From assembly GCA_002633025.1 (NCBI GenBank), contig NMRB01001653.1:33995-97994 (forward strand): a stretch of DNA of 64,000 bases, in the 5' to 3' direction. Positions 54,001 to 64,000 of this stretch are shown one piece after another. The notes under the pieces are model-generated. The model ran no database searches. It worked only from the letters and a program-made list of their open reading frames with translations, and had not been told where the DNA came from. This DNA is from Notospermus geniculatus. Its lineage: Eukaryota > Nemertea > Pilidiophora > Heteronemertea > Lineidae. Numbering within the stretch: the stretch's first letter is position 1; each line of letters begins with the position of its first letter. The position numbers and the translations under genes are program-made.

Positions 54001-54144
54001 ATGCAGCGCTCCCAGAGCAGCTGGCAGGGCAGAAAATATCGTTTAGTGGAGGAGGTCTTGCGGAAAGGAGCCAACTACAAGCCATTTTCAGAAGAAAGTG
54101 GGTATTTATTGACCCTGGTTTGCCAAACAGTACGCCAAGTTTGA
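54001..54144 (+). CDS. Small ORF, 47 codons
   Basis: The frame MQRSQSSWQGRKYRLVEEVL continues with varied, protein-like composition to TGA. It lies ~100 bp after the 53802 ORF and could be a neighbouring exon. No domain recognised. Confidence 0.2.
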   Translation: MQRSQSSWQGRKYRLVEEVLRKGANYKPFSEESGYLLTLVCQTVRQV

Positions 54145-54184
54145 GTTACCTGCATTGTCCTGAACCAGTTAATAAATTCCCAAC

Positions 54185-54290
54185 GCATGTCTGCAGCCAG
54201 TTGATTAGCTCAGTGTAGAGAGTGATGGGCCACCAACGCCAATGTCGCGGGTTCGAAACTTGTGTGATCACACTCGTGATTTTTTTTCTT
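54185..54290 (+). mobile_element. tRNA-like sequence, probable SINE head
   Basis: TTGATTAGCTCAGTGTAGAG (box A-like) and GCGGGTTCGAAACTTG (box B-like), followed by T-rich sequence near 54278 that would stop RNA polymerase III. The stems do not pair as in a working tRNA. Confidence 0.4.
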
Positions 54291-55254
54291 TTTTTCCCAT
54301 TTTGCCCAATAGCCAAACGTGCTGAATAATATGGCAAGCACATATTCTGATTAATATTCATTAGGGGGCGAGACATACTGTATAATACGCGTGGGCCTAC
54401 CGAATCTGTAACAACCATCTTTATTGCAGACTATTGAAATATACTGTATTGATAATGACATTGATATTGCATGAAAGCGCTGAGGATATAAAGGAGCACG
54501 GTAGTGAGATCTCTGATGGGTAATTTGTCTGCCGACGTAGAGGGAACCACCCAGCGGCAGCAACGCGAACTACAAAAATGCATTACACGGTCAACATTAC
54601 GTTTACACCCCACAGAGGAAAAATCCATTTTGACCCCTTCAAAACGCCTTTCGAAGGGGTGCAATTAAGAGGTGTGAAGTCCAGGTAATTGGCCTGGAAT
54701 GTTTATTCAGCTTTCTGGCTAAAGACAGAAATAACGAAAACCCCATGCGTGCACAGCTTCAAAGTCATACAGTTGAACTGCAATTTCTTCACTATATCAA
54801 AAAAGTCTTTTAATTTTTGAAATATGTTGAAAAATAACGATTTTATGGCCTTAGAAATAGCAAAAAGGAGGGGGGAATCAAAATTGAACAGCCAATTCCT
54901 GGAATTCTGTGGCTCACGCTCCGGTAACTCTGAATAGAGTAACTCAGGCTATTGGCACTAGGGGCTCTCCATTTCATCAACCTGTGGTCTGTGGCAGTGA
55001 AAACGTATGAATTCGCCGACAACGTAGTCAGTCCTTGGGTTGGAGAGTGGAGCGGTGGCGCCGGCTGTCGAGAAAAAGTGGCAATACGGTGGTCCTTTAA
55101 AGCCGCAAAGTATAGACAAATGGGTCATTATCGGCGAGTATAGTCTCGGCATCTTGTCCAAACAAGGCTATCGACTCCGTATGAACTCCGTCTTTAGCCT
55201 TGTCCGAATCGTGTCATCTTTTCCGTTAATGCATAAATTATTAATGAACCTAAC

Positions 55255-55432
55255 CCCTACTTGACCCCGCCTCCGAGCCAATCAGAACTTGCGAAACAAA
55301 TCACCGTTGGACACTTTCTTTGCTCTTCACGCTCGAATTTGTAACACGGATTTTGATTGGCGCGTCGATTTTCCTTCGCGCCCCGATGATTGGCTGAGGC
55401 TGTCACCACCTCAGAAACGGGAAATGTGGTGG
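55255..55432. promoter_or_regulatory. CCAAT-box-rich, GC-box patch
   Basis: CCCCGCCTCC at about 55265 (GC box), CCAAT at 55278, and inverted CCAAT (ATTGG) at 55356 and 55389. Three NF-Y-type sites within ~115 bp are unusual by chance. No gene start was identified on either side, and an ambiguous base at 55433 marks the join to a duplicated block. Confidence 0.35.
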
Positions 55433-55433
55433 N

Positions 55434-56240
55434 TGACGACTTTGAAATATATATTTCCCTGAACTTTATGAAGTGAAATGTATATACATGTAACATCTGG
55501 GATATATTTGGTCACGTGGGTAAACAAAATGGACGTGGCCATGGACTACCTTGGTCTCAGAATAAATGAAAAATCTCGAGATATCTTGCCACAAATTGAT
55601 TATGCTTTACAAATATTTTTATTGTGTCTTGCATCTAAGGCTCATTTTTACTTAGACAGGCCTAAATAACATCATATGTCTTCTTGTGGATGTATAGCCT
55701 TGCACTAGATCTACTGCGCATGGTGACGCTTCTTTATTGAGTGAGCGGGCGACCGCTCCACAATGATAAGGAATTCAAACACATATTATTGCGCTGCACT
55801 TCATTTTAACATGGCGAAGGCTGATCGATTCTAGAGGGTGTTATTAGGAACGCCCTCTAGTGTCAAGAAGAAGACTACTGACAGAAAATTCGGTCTCCCA
55901 ACGACTAGACTGGTACCCGGTCCTAACGAATTTACATCCTACTTTTGACAGGACCGGTCCTGCCTAGGACCTTCGTGAATCTGATTGGCCGGTACTAGCG
56001 CAGCTGATAAGTATATGAACCATTATGTTGATACCGTTTGTATTTTTAACCACTTCGTGATTGGTGGATTTCCTGGGTCAAATGTAGGTCACCTTCTGTC
56101 TGCATACAGGTGTAAAGGTTTTTAGTGTCCCCCTGTAAAAAGTGTCCACTTCTATTGTTGAATGACGGAATAAGCGGCATGCGTATACAAACCAATTGTC
56201 AGAGATTAGAATGTAACAATAGGATCTTTTGTTCCTGGGA
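55434..56240. repeat. Direct duplication, copy 2 (matches 52748-53700)
   Basis: Near-identical to copy 1 without its 115-bp internal repeat. It begins one base after the N at 55433. Confidence 0.85.
55529..55669 (+). CDS. Small ORF, 46 codons, duplicate
   Basis: Duplicate of 52856-52996 with the same ATG and stop. Confidence 0.25.
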   Translation: MDVAMDYLGLRINEKSRDILPQIDYALQIFLLCLASKAHFYLDRPK

Positions 56241-56277
56241 CAGTTTTTCCTGGGGACATTCTTTCCCTTTACACCTG
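56107..56277. mobile_element. 171-bp hairpin MITE, CAGGTGTAAAG family, TA target
   Basis: CAGGTGTAAAG pairs with CTTTACACCTG; TA flanks both sides (56105-56106 and 56278-56279). Inner arms GTGTCCCC and GGGGACA also pair. It fits a Tc1/mariner-derived MITE. Other copies lie at 3404, 36025 and 53549. Confidence 0.85.
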
Positions 56278-56354
56278 TACGTCAGCCGTATTGAGAATGA
56301 AACTCCAATTTTGTACTCTATTCGCTCAGCAGATCATTTCATTTAGACCAGCCA

Positions 56355-57125
56355 AACATTTTTCTTAAATTTACATAATTTACATAAAATTCCCAAGTGA
56401 CGTCACTTGCAGAATTCCTCTGAAAATGGCGGCCAGTACTGGTCCCACCAAACAAGCCACGTCCGACTGCAGTGCGCAGGTTGGTAGGATCAGGTACTAG
56501 TCTACCCAACGCCATGATTCGCCGGGGAAGTTTCGAAACACCGTATCTCAATCATCATACCCCCTGCATCAATAGGTCATTGCTAATAAAACAGGTGGTA
56601 CAAGTGAATTGAGTACGGCTAATCACCGGGGATTCAGGCAGGCTGTGTAGGTGAGTTCGCCTTCACGGACATGACGGACTCTCACTAAAATCATCACATT
56701 TTTCACATTGTTCAATCTTGTCCCCGATTTTTCGCCCTGTTCCTTTCACGTAATCTATTGGCTATTGATGTATATTCAAATCATTATAGTCCATGAGCCA
56801 GGCTGATTTTGACTACCAACTTCGTGACCAGATCCAACACGGATTTTTGATCAATCTGATGTCTGAAGTGTCTGAAATCACTTGATAGACATTTCAATTC
56901 AGTAGCTTTATACCCGTAATTAAGATTCTCAAAATCGTTCATTGGAATCCCACTGCAATACTTATAGGCCCTACAGACAGGTATTAGAAATTGAGGTGCC
57001 TGTACAGCTAACTTTTTCTCGCCGTTTCAGTCCCTATGAATGTATTACAAATAGATAGAAATATGGCACTTCTCAGTCGGTTAGGCCTGTTTAGAATATG
57101 GAGATTAGTATTGGTTCACGTATTG
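56355..57125. repeat. Direct duplication, copy 1 (matches 60528-61290)
   Basis: Shared from AAATTTACATAATTTACAT to TATTGGTTCACGTA. It contains a degraded piece of the LamG/PAN unit (about 56504-56765) in which a 2-bp deletion (CTGCATCAATAGG) is common to both copies. Confidence 0.85.
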
Positions 57126-57130
57126 GTTCA

Positions 57131-57224
57131 CGATACGGAGCCTTGCTGAAAGTCCCTAATGTCTTAACAGGTTGACGACAATGATATTTTCATCAAATTG
57201 GTAGTTACCCAGTGGGCAAAACCC
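57131..57224. pseudogene. MITE end plus LamG exon tail fragment
   Basis: The end GAGCCTTGCTGAAAGTCCCT of the MITE seen whole at 63230-63868 is followed by ~40 bp encoding the last residues of the LamG exon (minus strand), then unrelated sequence. It is repeated at 63846-63935. Confidence 0.6.
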
Positions 57225-57490
57225 CATTTTTGGCGAAAATGGGAGACCGGCTGCTGTAAAAGGCCACCCCCCTCATAATGTNTCACGCTAGGGTGGGTGG
57301 CCTTTGATATTTTTTTGCAATACGCGGAAAAATTGACTTTGAAGTTCAGGACACTGACTTTATAATTGGACCCAAGAACTGACAAATGACAGAGCGTTGT
57401 ACAGGAGAATGGGATGCGATGTACAGCTAACTTTTGAACGGTGGGATTTACGCCCCAAAAATGCATTACCAATAGATAGAAACATGGTGC
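57225..57490. repeat. Inverted repeat arm (partner 60155-60435)
   Basis: Shared reverse-complement words include GGCCACCC, ACTTTGAAGTTCAGGA and ATAGATAGAAACATGGTGCC. The pair encloses the LINE and looks like the arms of a ~3.2-kb composite. Confidence 0.7.
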
Positions 57491-57550
57491 CTCCAAAGCA
57501 GACAAGCATGTTCTTAATTGTTTTCAGTGGTTATGTAATAAGAAATGGAT

Positions 57551-57766
57551 TTTTAGCTCACCTGGGGTGAGCTCTTGTCGTGGGTCTGCGTCCGTCGTCC
57601 GTCGTCGTCGTTGTCCGTTAGCAGGGCACGTTTCGTAACTGCTGGAGCTGTTGACCTGAAACGTGGTACATATATACCCCTAGGTCAGATGACCTATGAC
57701 CCCAAGTTTCGGTCCGATTTGACACTTAGCTTGGCCACCAGGTGGCGGAAACCAAAAACACAAAAA
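57551..57766. mobile_element. Left part of TTTAGCTCACC element, cut by LINE
   Basis: Matches 46904-47100 (AGCTCACC, GTTAGCAGGGCACGTTT, ATACCCCTAGGTCAGATGAC). It stops at AAACACAAAAAG, where LINE sequence begins. Confidence 0.75.
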
Positions 57767-58971
57767 GGTCTGATGTTTTTCATTGTTCCCTTGGAGTAAG
57801 GCAAGGAGAACATATTTCACCAATATTATTTGCAATTTATCTTAATGATCTTGAAGATTACTTGTCTCGCTCAGCTTTTTATGGTCTTGAAAATTTACAG
57901 AATATGGCATATTGTAACTACGTTGCAGAACTAGGAATCTTTTTGAAACTGGCTGTATTACTATATGCTGATGATATGATAATATTGGCAGAAAACCCAG
58001 ATGGGCTACAGGCGGGATTAGATGCTCTTTATGATTATTGTCACGAATGGAAACTAAAAGTAAATACTGATAAGACAAAGATAATAATATTTACACGAAG
58101 GAGATCCAGGTTGAATCGACCAGAGTTCAATTTTAATGGCACAAATCTGGAGACAGTTGATGTTTTTACATACCTCGGGGTGGAGTTTTGTTATCTTGGT
58201 TCTTTTAAACAAGCTGTCAAAAAACGTAGTGAGAAAGCATTGAAGGCAATATATAGTGTATTGAGAACGTGTAGAAAATTTAAACTCGCTATAGATCTAA
58301 GTTTAGATCTGTTTGATAAGGTTGTAGTTCCAGTGGCACTGTACGGCTGTGAAATTTGGGGGTTTAAAGACTGTGAGCAAATCGAGAGGGTCCATCGTAA
58401 ATTTTGTAAATTATTATTGCATCTACCAATAAGAACACCGAGTATGATGGTTTATGGAGAATTGGGCAGGTACCCAATTGATATTGAAATTAAAAGCAGA
58501 ATGATTTCTTACTGGTGTAGTATAATGAATGGAAAAGAAACAAAATGGTGCTGTCTTTTTGGAAATATACTTTTAGAACATTTTGAAAGAGGATATTCTA
58601 TTAGCCCTTGGTATAAACAAATCAAACAGATCTTATGTAATTGTGGTATTCCAGCAGTTCTGTATAATCATAATCTTTTTAAGAAGCAGGAATTGAAATC
58701 ACTTGTGTGCGAAGTTTTGAAACATCAATTTGAACAGCATTGGAATAATGAATTACAGACTGACCCTAAATACCGGTATGTAGTTTATAGATCATTTAAA
58801 ACTGAATTTTCTGTTGAAGAATATTTGAAATTGTCAGAACAACAAAGAACTTGGTTATGTAAATTTCGAACTAGTACAAATAGATTACCCGCAACCCAAG
58901 GGAGAAAATTTGAAAATGTTATCCAAAAGGACACCTGTCCATTGTGTGCATGCGAAGATTTTTTTGGATGA
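57767..58971 (+). pseudogene. 5'-truncated LINE reverse transcriptase, frameshifted
   Basis: About 400 codons of a non-LTR retrotransposon polymerase. GVRQGEHISPILFAIYLNDL (fingers/palm) is followed by LLYADDMIIL with the catalytic YADD at 57964-57975, then WKLKVNTDKTKIIIF and the thumb region. The endonuclease and the first RT motifs are missing, a normal result of 5' truncation on insertion. At the 3' end CPLC is present, but a run of seven T (about 58961-58967) shifts the frame, and DECHYLVKCP, the rest of a CCHC-type finger, continues in another frame to 59155. Clade is uncertain; a CR1/L2-like or related group is possible. It cannot mobilise itself. Confidence 0.9.
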
Positions 58972-59845
58972 GTGCCATTACTTAGTGAAATGTCCCTATT
59001 TTGAATATATACGAGGAAATTTGGTTGTACCAGTTACCTATTCTCATGTCCACTATTTTCACAGTCTTATGAAATGTAAATCAAGACGTAAATTGAATGT
59101 TCTGGAACGGATGTCTAATACAATTATGACATCCTTTTCAAATTTTAATAACTAGTCTAATGAATATCCAGGTAACCACCATTAATAATGTTGAATATCC
59201 TCGACTCTTTCCTTCTGTTATCTCTTTGTACTGTCCACCCTTTAAATCAAAACTGTAATTATTTCGCTACCTACGCCATCCACCATGTAAACGTAAATGA
59301 AATGTAAATACTCTAACCTCTTCGATGTAAAACCGGTTCCAAATATTCCAGTCAAGGCCTAGGACCACCCACTATTTTTATGATCTTTTTGAGGGTATTG
59401 TGGTTTTGGCAGTGATCACCAGGTCGTGACAACCTCAGTTCGCCATGTAATAGTGTGACTTGAGGACCACTGATGTAATGCGTACCACCGTCTCCTGCAC
59501 CCCATTGTGTGTCATTGGTAATTGTACAGCTTGGTGACGTAAGATGGGCCATCAAGGTCACAACTGTGGTCAGTTTCTTCAAGTTTCTTGCATCAGGAAC
59601 CCCATTTTCCTATAAAAGAGCCACGTCAACCCAAACAATATGTCTTGAATGAGCAAGCAGAAGTTCATGACTTGGCCAACAGAATATCTGGCCAATCAGA
59701 GAGCAATGCATGGTCCCTTTTTTACTGCATAATAATTGGAGGCGGTCTTGAACCAAGTTAATGAACCGGTTTTACATCGAAGAGGTTAGAGTATGTTCAG
59801 TGTTGCCTCTAATACCCTTGTAAAGAATAAAGAGAAATAAATTGA
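58972..59845 (+). mobile_element. LINE 3' part and tail, with nested element
   Basis: The shifted frame ends at 59155, followed by untranslated sequence. The probable tail is AATAAAGAGAAATAAATTGA near 59827-59845. The Tc1-like element 59311-59791 is inserted in the untranslated part. Confidence 0.7.
59311..59791. mobile_element. 481-bp TA-flanked element with perfect 28-bp ends
   Basis: The left 28 bp (CTCTAACCTCTTCGATGTAA onward) are exactly reversed at the right end. TA lies at 59309-59310 and 59792-59793, as for Tc1/mariner. The interior is not transposase-like but has an 80-90-codon protein-like frame on the minus strand (59346-59609) preceded by a possible acceptor CTTTTATAG. Confidence 0.9.
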
Positions 59846-59847
59846 AG

Positions 59848-59923
59848 TAACGTTAGAAAAAAGAGACTTTCGGTACAAGCGCTTGCAGCGCCACGTCGTG
59901 ACGTTAGTGTGCGGGTTCCTCAT
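59848..59923. mobile_element. Solo end of GGAACC-end MITE
   Basis: Matches the right ~75 bp of 62860-63227 (AACGTTAGAAAAA, CAGCGCCACGTCGTGACG, GCGGGTTCCTCAT). Confidence 0.75.
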
Positions 59924-60154
59924 TTCAATTTTTTTATCAGTGTCCATCTAACGAGGATACATGGCCCTGGAACATTTCGATTTAACATTTGTCATTTGTT
60001 TTTCTGGAACGTTCACCCAGGTGAGCACATGGTCCATGGACCATTTCATTTCTGCAAATTAACACAAAATGGGTCCAAATACATGTACATAAAAACGCCG
60101 TTTCCAATTACGTAACTAGTTAGAAACTACAAAAAACGTGTTTATATGATTACG

Positions 60155-60435
60155 AGGCACCATGTTTCTATCTGTTGGTAATACATTTATGGGGTGTAAA
60201 TCCGACAGTTCAAACGTTAGCTGTACATCGCGTCCCATTCTCCTGTACAACGCTCAGTCGTGTGTCAGTTATTGGGTCCAATGATAAAGTCAGTATCCTG
60301 AACTTCAAAGTCAATTTTTCGGCGAATTGCAAAACATCTCAAAGGCCACCCACCCTAGCATGAGTCAGGGGGCCCTGGAACACATTACAAGGGGTGGCTT
60401 TTTACAGCAGCTGGTCCCCCATTTTTGATCTGGGC
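60155..60435. repeat. Inverted repeat arm (partner 57225-57490)
   Basis: Reverse complement of the earlier arm with ~15% difference by eye. Confidence 0.7.
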
Positions 60436-60527
60436 CTATTCCATAACTTGAGAACTGCTTCATCTATAACTTCACAAATGTCATATGTCAGCTGAGCGCA
60501 TCGCCCATGGGCGACTTGTTCTTGAAT

Positions 60528-61290
60528 AAATTTACATAATTTACATAAAATTCCCAAGTGACGTCACTGGCAGAATTCCTCTGAAAATGGCGGCCAGTAC
60601 TGGTCCCACCAAACAAGCCACGTCCGACTGCAGTGCGCAGGTTGGTAGGATCAGGTACTAGTCTACCCAACGCCATGATTCGCCGGGAAAGTTTCGAAAC
60701 ACCGTATCTCAATCATCATACCCCCTGCATCAATAGGTCATTGCTAATAAAACAGGTGGTACAAGTGAATTGAGTACGGCTAATCACCGGGGATTCAGGC
60801 AGGCTGTGTAGGTGAGTTCGCCTTCACGGACATGACGGACTCTCACTAAAATCATCACATTTTTCGCATTGTTCAATCTTGTCCCCGATTTTTCGCCCTG
60901 TTCCTTTCACGTAATCTATTGGCTATTGATGTATATTCAAATCATTATAGTCCATGAGCCAGGCTGATTTTGACTACCAACTTCGTGACCAGATCCAACA
61001 CGGATTTTTGATCAATCTGATGTCTGAAGTGTCTGAAATCACTTGATAGACATTTCAATTCAGTAGCTTTATACCCCTAATTAAGATTCTCAAAATCGTT
61101 CATTGGAATCCCACTGCAATACTTATAGGCCCTACAGACGTGTATTACAAATTGAGGTGCCTGTATACAGCTAACTTTTTCTCGCCGTTTCAGTCCCTAT
61201 GAATGTATTACCAATAGATAGAAATATGGCACTTCTCAGTCGGTTAGGCCTGTTTAGAATATGGAGATAATTAGTATTGGTTCACGTAGT
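60528..61290. repeat. Direct duplication, copy 2 (matches 56355-57125)
   Basis: Almost identical to copy 1, lying ~4.17 kb downstream; the intervening DNA holds the LINE composite. Confidence 0.85.
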
Positions 61291-62349
61291 GACCATTATT
61301 TTCATACCAGTTTTGCCCGATTCACTCTTCGATCGCGCGGTTATTCACATTACCATAACCTGGTCTTCGCACTCACGCAGGAAACTTTCATTGTGAGGCT
61401 GAAGATTGAAAGCCAATAAAATCGGATAACCTTCGATAGAGATGAACTTTTAGTGAATAACCTTAATAAGTTAAAAGTAGATATCCATTTGCTGCTTCGG
61501 ATTTCTTTTGGGCCCATAATATTCGTTAGTTGACCTAAAAATTGCGTTTAATGCCCAGTGCATTCGCGATATCCAATACATGGCAGAATAACACAGGTAG
61601 GACGAGCCTATTATTGGAAGGCTTAGGGGTTTCAGGGTACTTAGGTGTGAATCAACATCACAAACGAATTTGCTGTTTGCGTAATGATACATTTTGTGGG
61701 ATAGGGCCTAAAGGTTACAACAACTAGCCGGTTTTTGAGGGAATGTATGAATTATATAATGTAGATAACTCTTATGAATGGCCTATATTTGAAAATCAGC
61801 ACGCCAAGCCTGCCTTCCCTGTGAATGATTAGTCGATCAATAGGCCTACCACGTGGGTGAACAATGCACAAAGAACCTATACAGGTACGTCGAGTGCCAT
61901 CGCCTCCTGGATATAGCACTGCCTGGATTCTACTTCTCTGGTGGCAAAACAATGAACTATCCTAGGGCCTCAGAATTTCTAAAATGGTAAATGAAGTGTC
62001 TCATGCTCCTCAATTTCGATATTTTTTCGACACGAACTTCACTACGTGAACCTTGACGCCACCAGGCTTGTATGTTTTAAAACGGCATTTTCAGTGATTT
62101 TGATGGATTTGGGGAAAAATTTGACATGCATATACGTCATTTGTATGTTACAGCGATGTCATAATGTTTAAAATATAGCTATCTGACTGAGAGGTGCCAT
62201 ATTTCTATCTATTAGTAATACATTCATAGGGTCTAAAACCGGCGAAAAAAAAGTTAGCTGTATATATAGACAACTAAATTTGTAATACAAGTCTGTGTAA
62301 GTATTGCAACGGGATTCCAATGAACAATTTTAAGAATCTCAGACATGAG
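61291..62349. other. No gene recognised
   Basis: Short frames only. Near 62190-62275 a reversed copy of the 56995-57065 sequence (GGTGCCATATTTCTATCTAT) is present. Near 62044, GTGAACCTTGACGCCACC, then AGGCTTGT, matches ends seen at 4312 and 42808. Confidence 0.4.
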
Positions 62350-62456
62350 GGCCCATTCATAAAACCCTGCTAGGCTTAGTTGCCTGCTAAATTGTACAGG
62401 CCAATGTACACAACTAGCAGCCAACTAAGCTAGCAAGGTTTTATGAATATGGGCCC
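62350..62456. mobile_element. Hairpin MITE, GGGCCCATTCATAAAACC family
   Basis: GGGCCCATTCATAAAACCCT pairs imperfectly with AGGTTTTATGAATATGGGCCC; the inner arms GCTAGGCTTAGTTG and CAACTAAGCTAGC also pair. It lies within sequence related to 56.9 and 61.1 kb. Confidence 0.8.
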
Positions 62457-62859
62457 AGACTGATAAAAAATCCATGTTGGATCTGGTCACGAAGTTGGTA
62501 GTCAAAAATTTGGGGTCTGGCTCATGGCCTATTTGGGGTAAAAGCATGTCTTCAAAAAAGTTAGTTGAATTATTTCACTGGCTTTCAGGTTTTTATACGA
62601 TTTTTTCTTGTGAAATTTTCGACGTTATTTTTGAGGACGCCTTCTGATTGGTCCTACTGAACCACATGATCTTAGCGGCAAGCTATGCTGCATTAAAAAA
62701 TGGCCACCGTCCTTTTCATCCTTGAGAAATTCGATGCGTTGTGATACCATAACTTACCCGTCATCAGGTAAGGTTCCATACTTCTCATTCTTTTATGTGT
62801 AGCAACAGTTTCCATGCCAAGTTGTTAAAATACGTAGATTCGAACAGTCATCTCGAGCA
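62457..62859. other. No gene recognised
   Basis: I see no domain or repeat structure; the first ~70 bp are reversed sequence related to about 56810-56860. Confidence 0.4.
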
Positions 62860-63227
62860 ATGGGGAACCCGCTCACCGACAGGTCGGCGCTGCCAGCGCT
62901 TGTACCGAAACGACGTCATTGACGTCATTTTAGGTGTCATTGACGTCGTGTTAGGTGCTGACGTTGCGTCATGAAAAAAATGCCTGTACATTTTTCTACA
63001 GGAAAAATGACACAAAAGACGTTGCTTTTATCTCTTCATTTTAAGAAAAAAAAAGGAATGAAATTTAAAGAAAATTTCATCTGGTACAAGATGATGTAAG
63101 TTTTATTGTTGGGCGACCAACACAAATGGTTTATTTTCACGCCAGAAAGAAATAACGTTAGAAAAACAGAGACTTCGGTACAAACGCACGCAGCGCCACG
63201 TAGTGACGTTAGTGTGCGGGTTCCTCA
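62860..63227. mobile_element. GGAACC-end MITE, fourth copy
   Basis: The ends ATGGGGAACCCGC and GTGCGGGTTCCTCAT are inverse, with GACGTCATTGACGTCA-type words inside the left end. It is in reverse orientation to the copies at 25963 and 27682. Confidence 0.8.
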
Positions 63228-63229
63228 TT

Positions 63230-63868
63230 AGGGACTTTCAGCAAGGCTCAGTCCGTATCGTCGATCCGTGTCACGTATGACCAAAGGAATCGACCATAAA
63301 GGTTCAACTTACAAATTTAGCATTTTATGAATGTGGACAGTTTCCTTTAAACCTCAACAGAATGACAGATTTGCATTCTGACTCTTCCATATGATAGGAG
63401 AGACCCTTCTGCACGTTTACTGCAAATTTTGTTGAGTTACGACTAGTTGATCTTATGATACAAAAGGACTGAATTAATGAGAACCCCACGAACGATGTGA
63501 GCGCAGGGTCATCTGTGTACATCTGAATAGGTTAACGTACATTTGCACGTGGAACACAGCTGTGCTGAAAATTGCTCTGTTATCCTCAGAAATGGAATTC
63601 AAAGCATCAAGTTGACAGGTTCATGTACCCCTTCATCACAAAAAAGGTTGAAGCTCCTGCCTATTACGTAAAGCCAAAATTCAGGCAGTGAGAGACATCT
63701 GGTGGCAACACATGAAGTGTATCCCTCAGTGCCTTCATCGTTCGCAGTTAAACCTTCATGGTTGATTCCTTTATGGTATGACGTATCGAGGTAATGCATT
63801 TTCTATTAAAGTCATATCTCATACGTGATACGGGTCGACGATACGGAGCCTTGCTGAAAGTCCCTAAT
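63230..63868. mobile_element. MITE with AGGGACTTTCAGC ends, carrying a nested transposon
   Basis: AGGGACTTTCAGCAAGGCTC is the exact inverse of GAGCCTTGCTGAAAGTCCCT; the arms extend ~50 bp with small differences. It holds the 494-bp element 63282-63775, so the original hairpin was ~140 bp. Confidence 0.85.
63282..63775. mobile_element. 494-bp non-autonomous transposon, second copy (inverted)
   Basis: Reverse-orientation copy of 4610-5086 with the same ends. GTATGAC is repeated on both flanks (63275-63281 and 63776-63782), again 7 bp. Confidence 0.9.
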
Positions 63869-64000
63869 GTCTTAACAGGTTGACGACAATGATATTTTCA
63901 TCAAATTGGTAGTTACCCAGTGGGCAAAACCCCATTTTTGGCGAAAATGGGAGACCGGCTGCTGTAAAAGGCCACCCCCCTCATAATGTGTTCAGGGGAC
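63869..64000. pseudogene. LamG exon tail fragment and start of a duplicated block
   Basis: From 63846 to the window end the sequence repeats 57131-57280. It includes the last codons of the LamG exon and the sequence AGACCGGCTGCTGTAAAAGG. The block runs past the window. Confidence 0.6.

Noticed and set aside
57164-57505. 113-codon minus-strand frame starting near the LamG tail fragment
   Set aside because: It includes an ambiguous base and lies across an inverted repeat arm; no domain is present.

Overview
The window reads as repeat-rich animal nuclear DNA, most likely from a marine invertebrate, possibly a non-vertebrate deuterostome. The reasons are split coding exons with splice and polyadenylation signals, dense short hairpin transposons, tRNA-derived SINEs, a 5'-truncated LINE, a short TTAGGG-type telomeric tract, frequent TACATGTA and AGGCCTAGG words, and extracellular LamG-like and PAN/apple modules. 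The species cannot be named from the sequence. There is no sign of bacterial or viral organisation.

Layout. (1) About 0.35-1.24 kb is a transposon with ~200-bp inverted arms, and 3.22-3.40 kb is a phased palindromic array. (2) 3.69-14.48 kb is a direct tandem duplication (3690-9937 and 9938-14480). Comparing its two units gives empty and filled sites for several young insertions: a 1,238-bp element, a 477-bp element with 7-bp target duplications and a ~130-bp hairpin. (3) 14.5-17.3 kb holds a 227-bp tandem duplication, a SINE and two hairpin MITEs. (4) 17.3-44.1 kb is the main coding interest: a tandem array of 6.7-8.3 kb units. On the minus strand these carry a repeated gene: a signal-peptide-like first exon, a 31-bp minisatellite in the intron, one LamG/concanavalin-like exon, a possible middle exon, and a terminal PAN/apple exon with stop codon and AATAAA. 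Copy B (25.0-28.2 kb) has every part. Copy A lacks the PAN exon. Copy C keeps the PAN exon but has lost the LamG exon to a 13-bp tandem array. Copy D is cut by a 922-bp assembly gap. A solitary fifth PAN exon lies at 52.3 kb. (5) 44.1-56 kb is nested transposons and more segmental duplications, with a few small ORFs and one CCAAT-box-rich patch. (6) 56.3-64 kb contains duplicated blocks around a truncated LINE whose 3' region holds a TA-flanked element with a possible captured exon.

The repeated gene probably encodes a secreted or cell-surface protein in which a LamG-like domain is followed by a PAN/apple domain. Both are recognition folds, so a binding role is a reasonable inference, but the ligand is unknown. 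Almost all other open frames are short and show no recognisable domain. The rest of the window is best read as a record of nested DNA transposon insertion.
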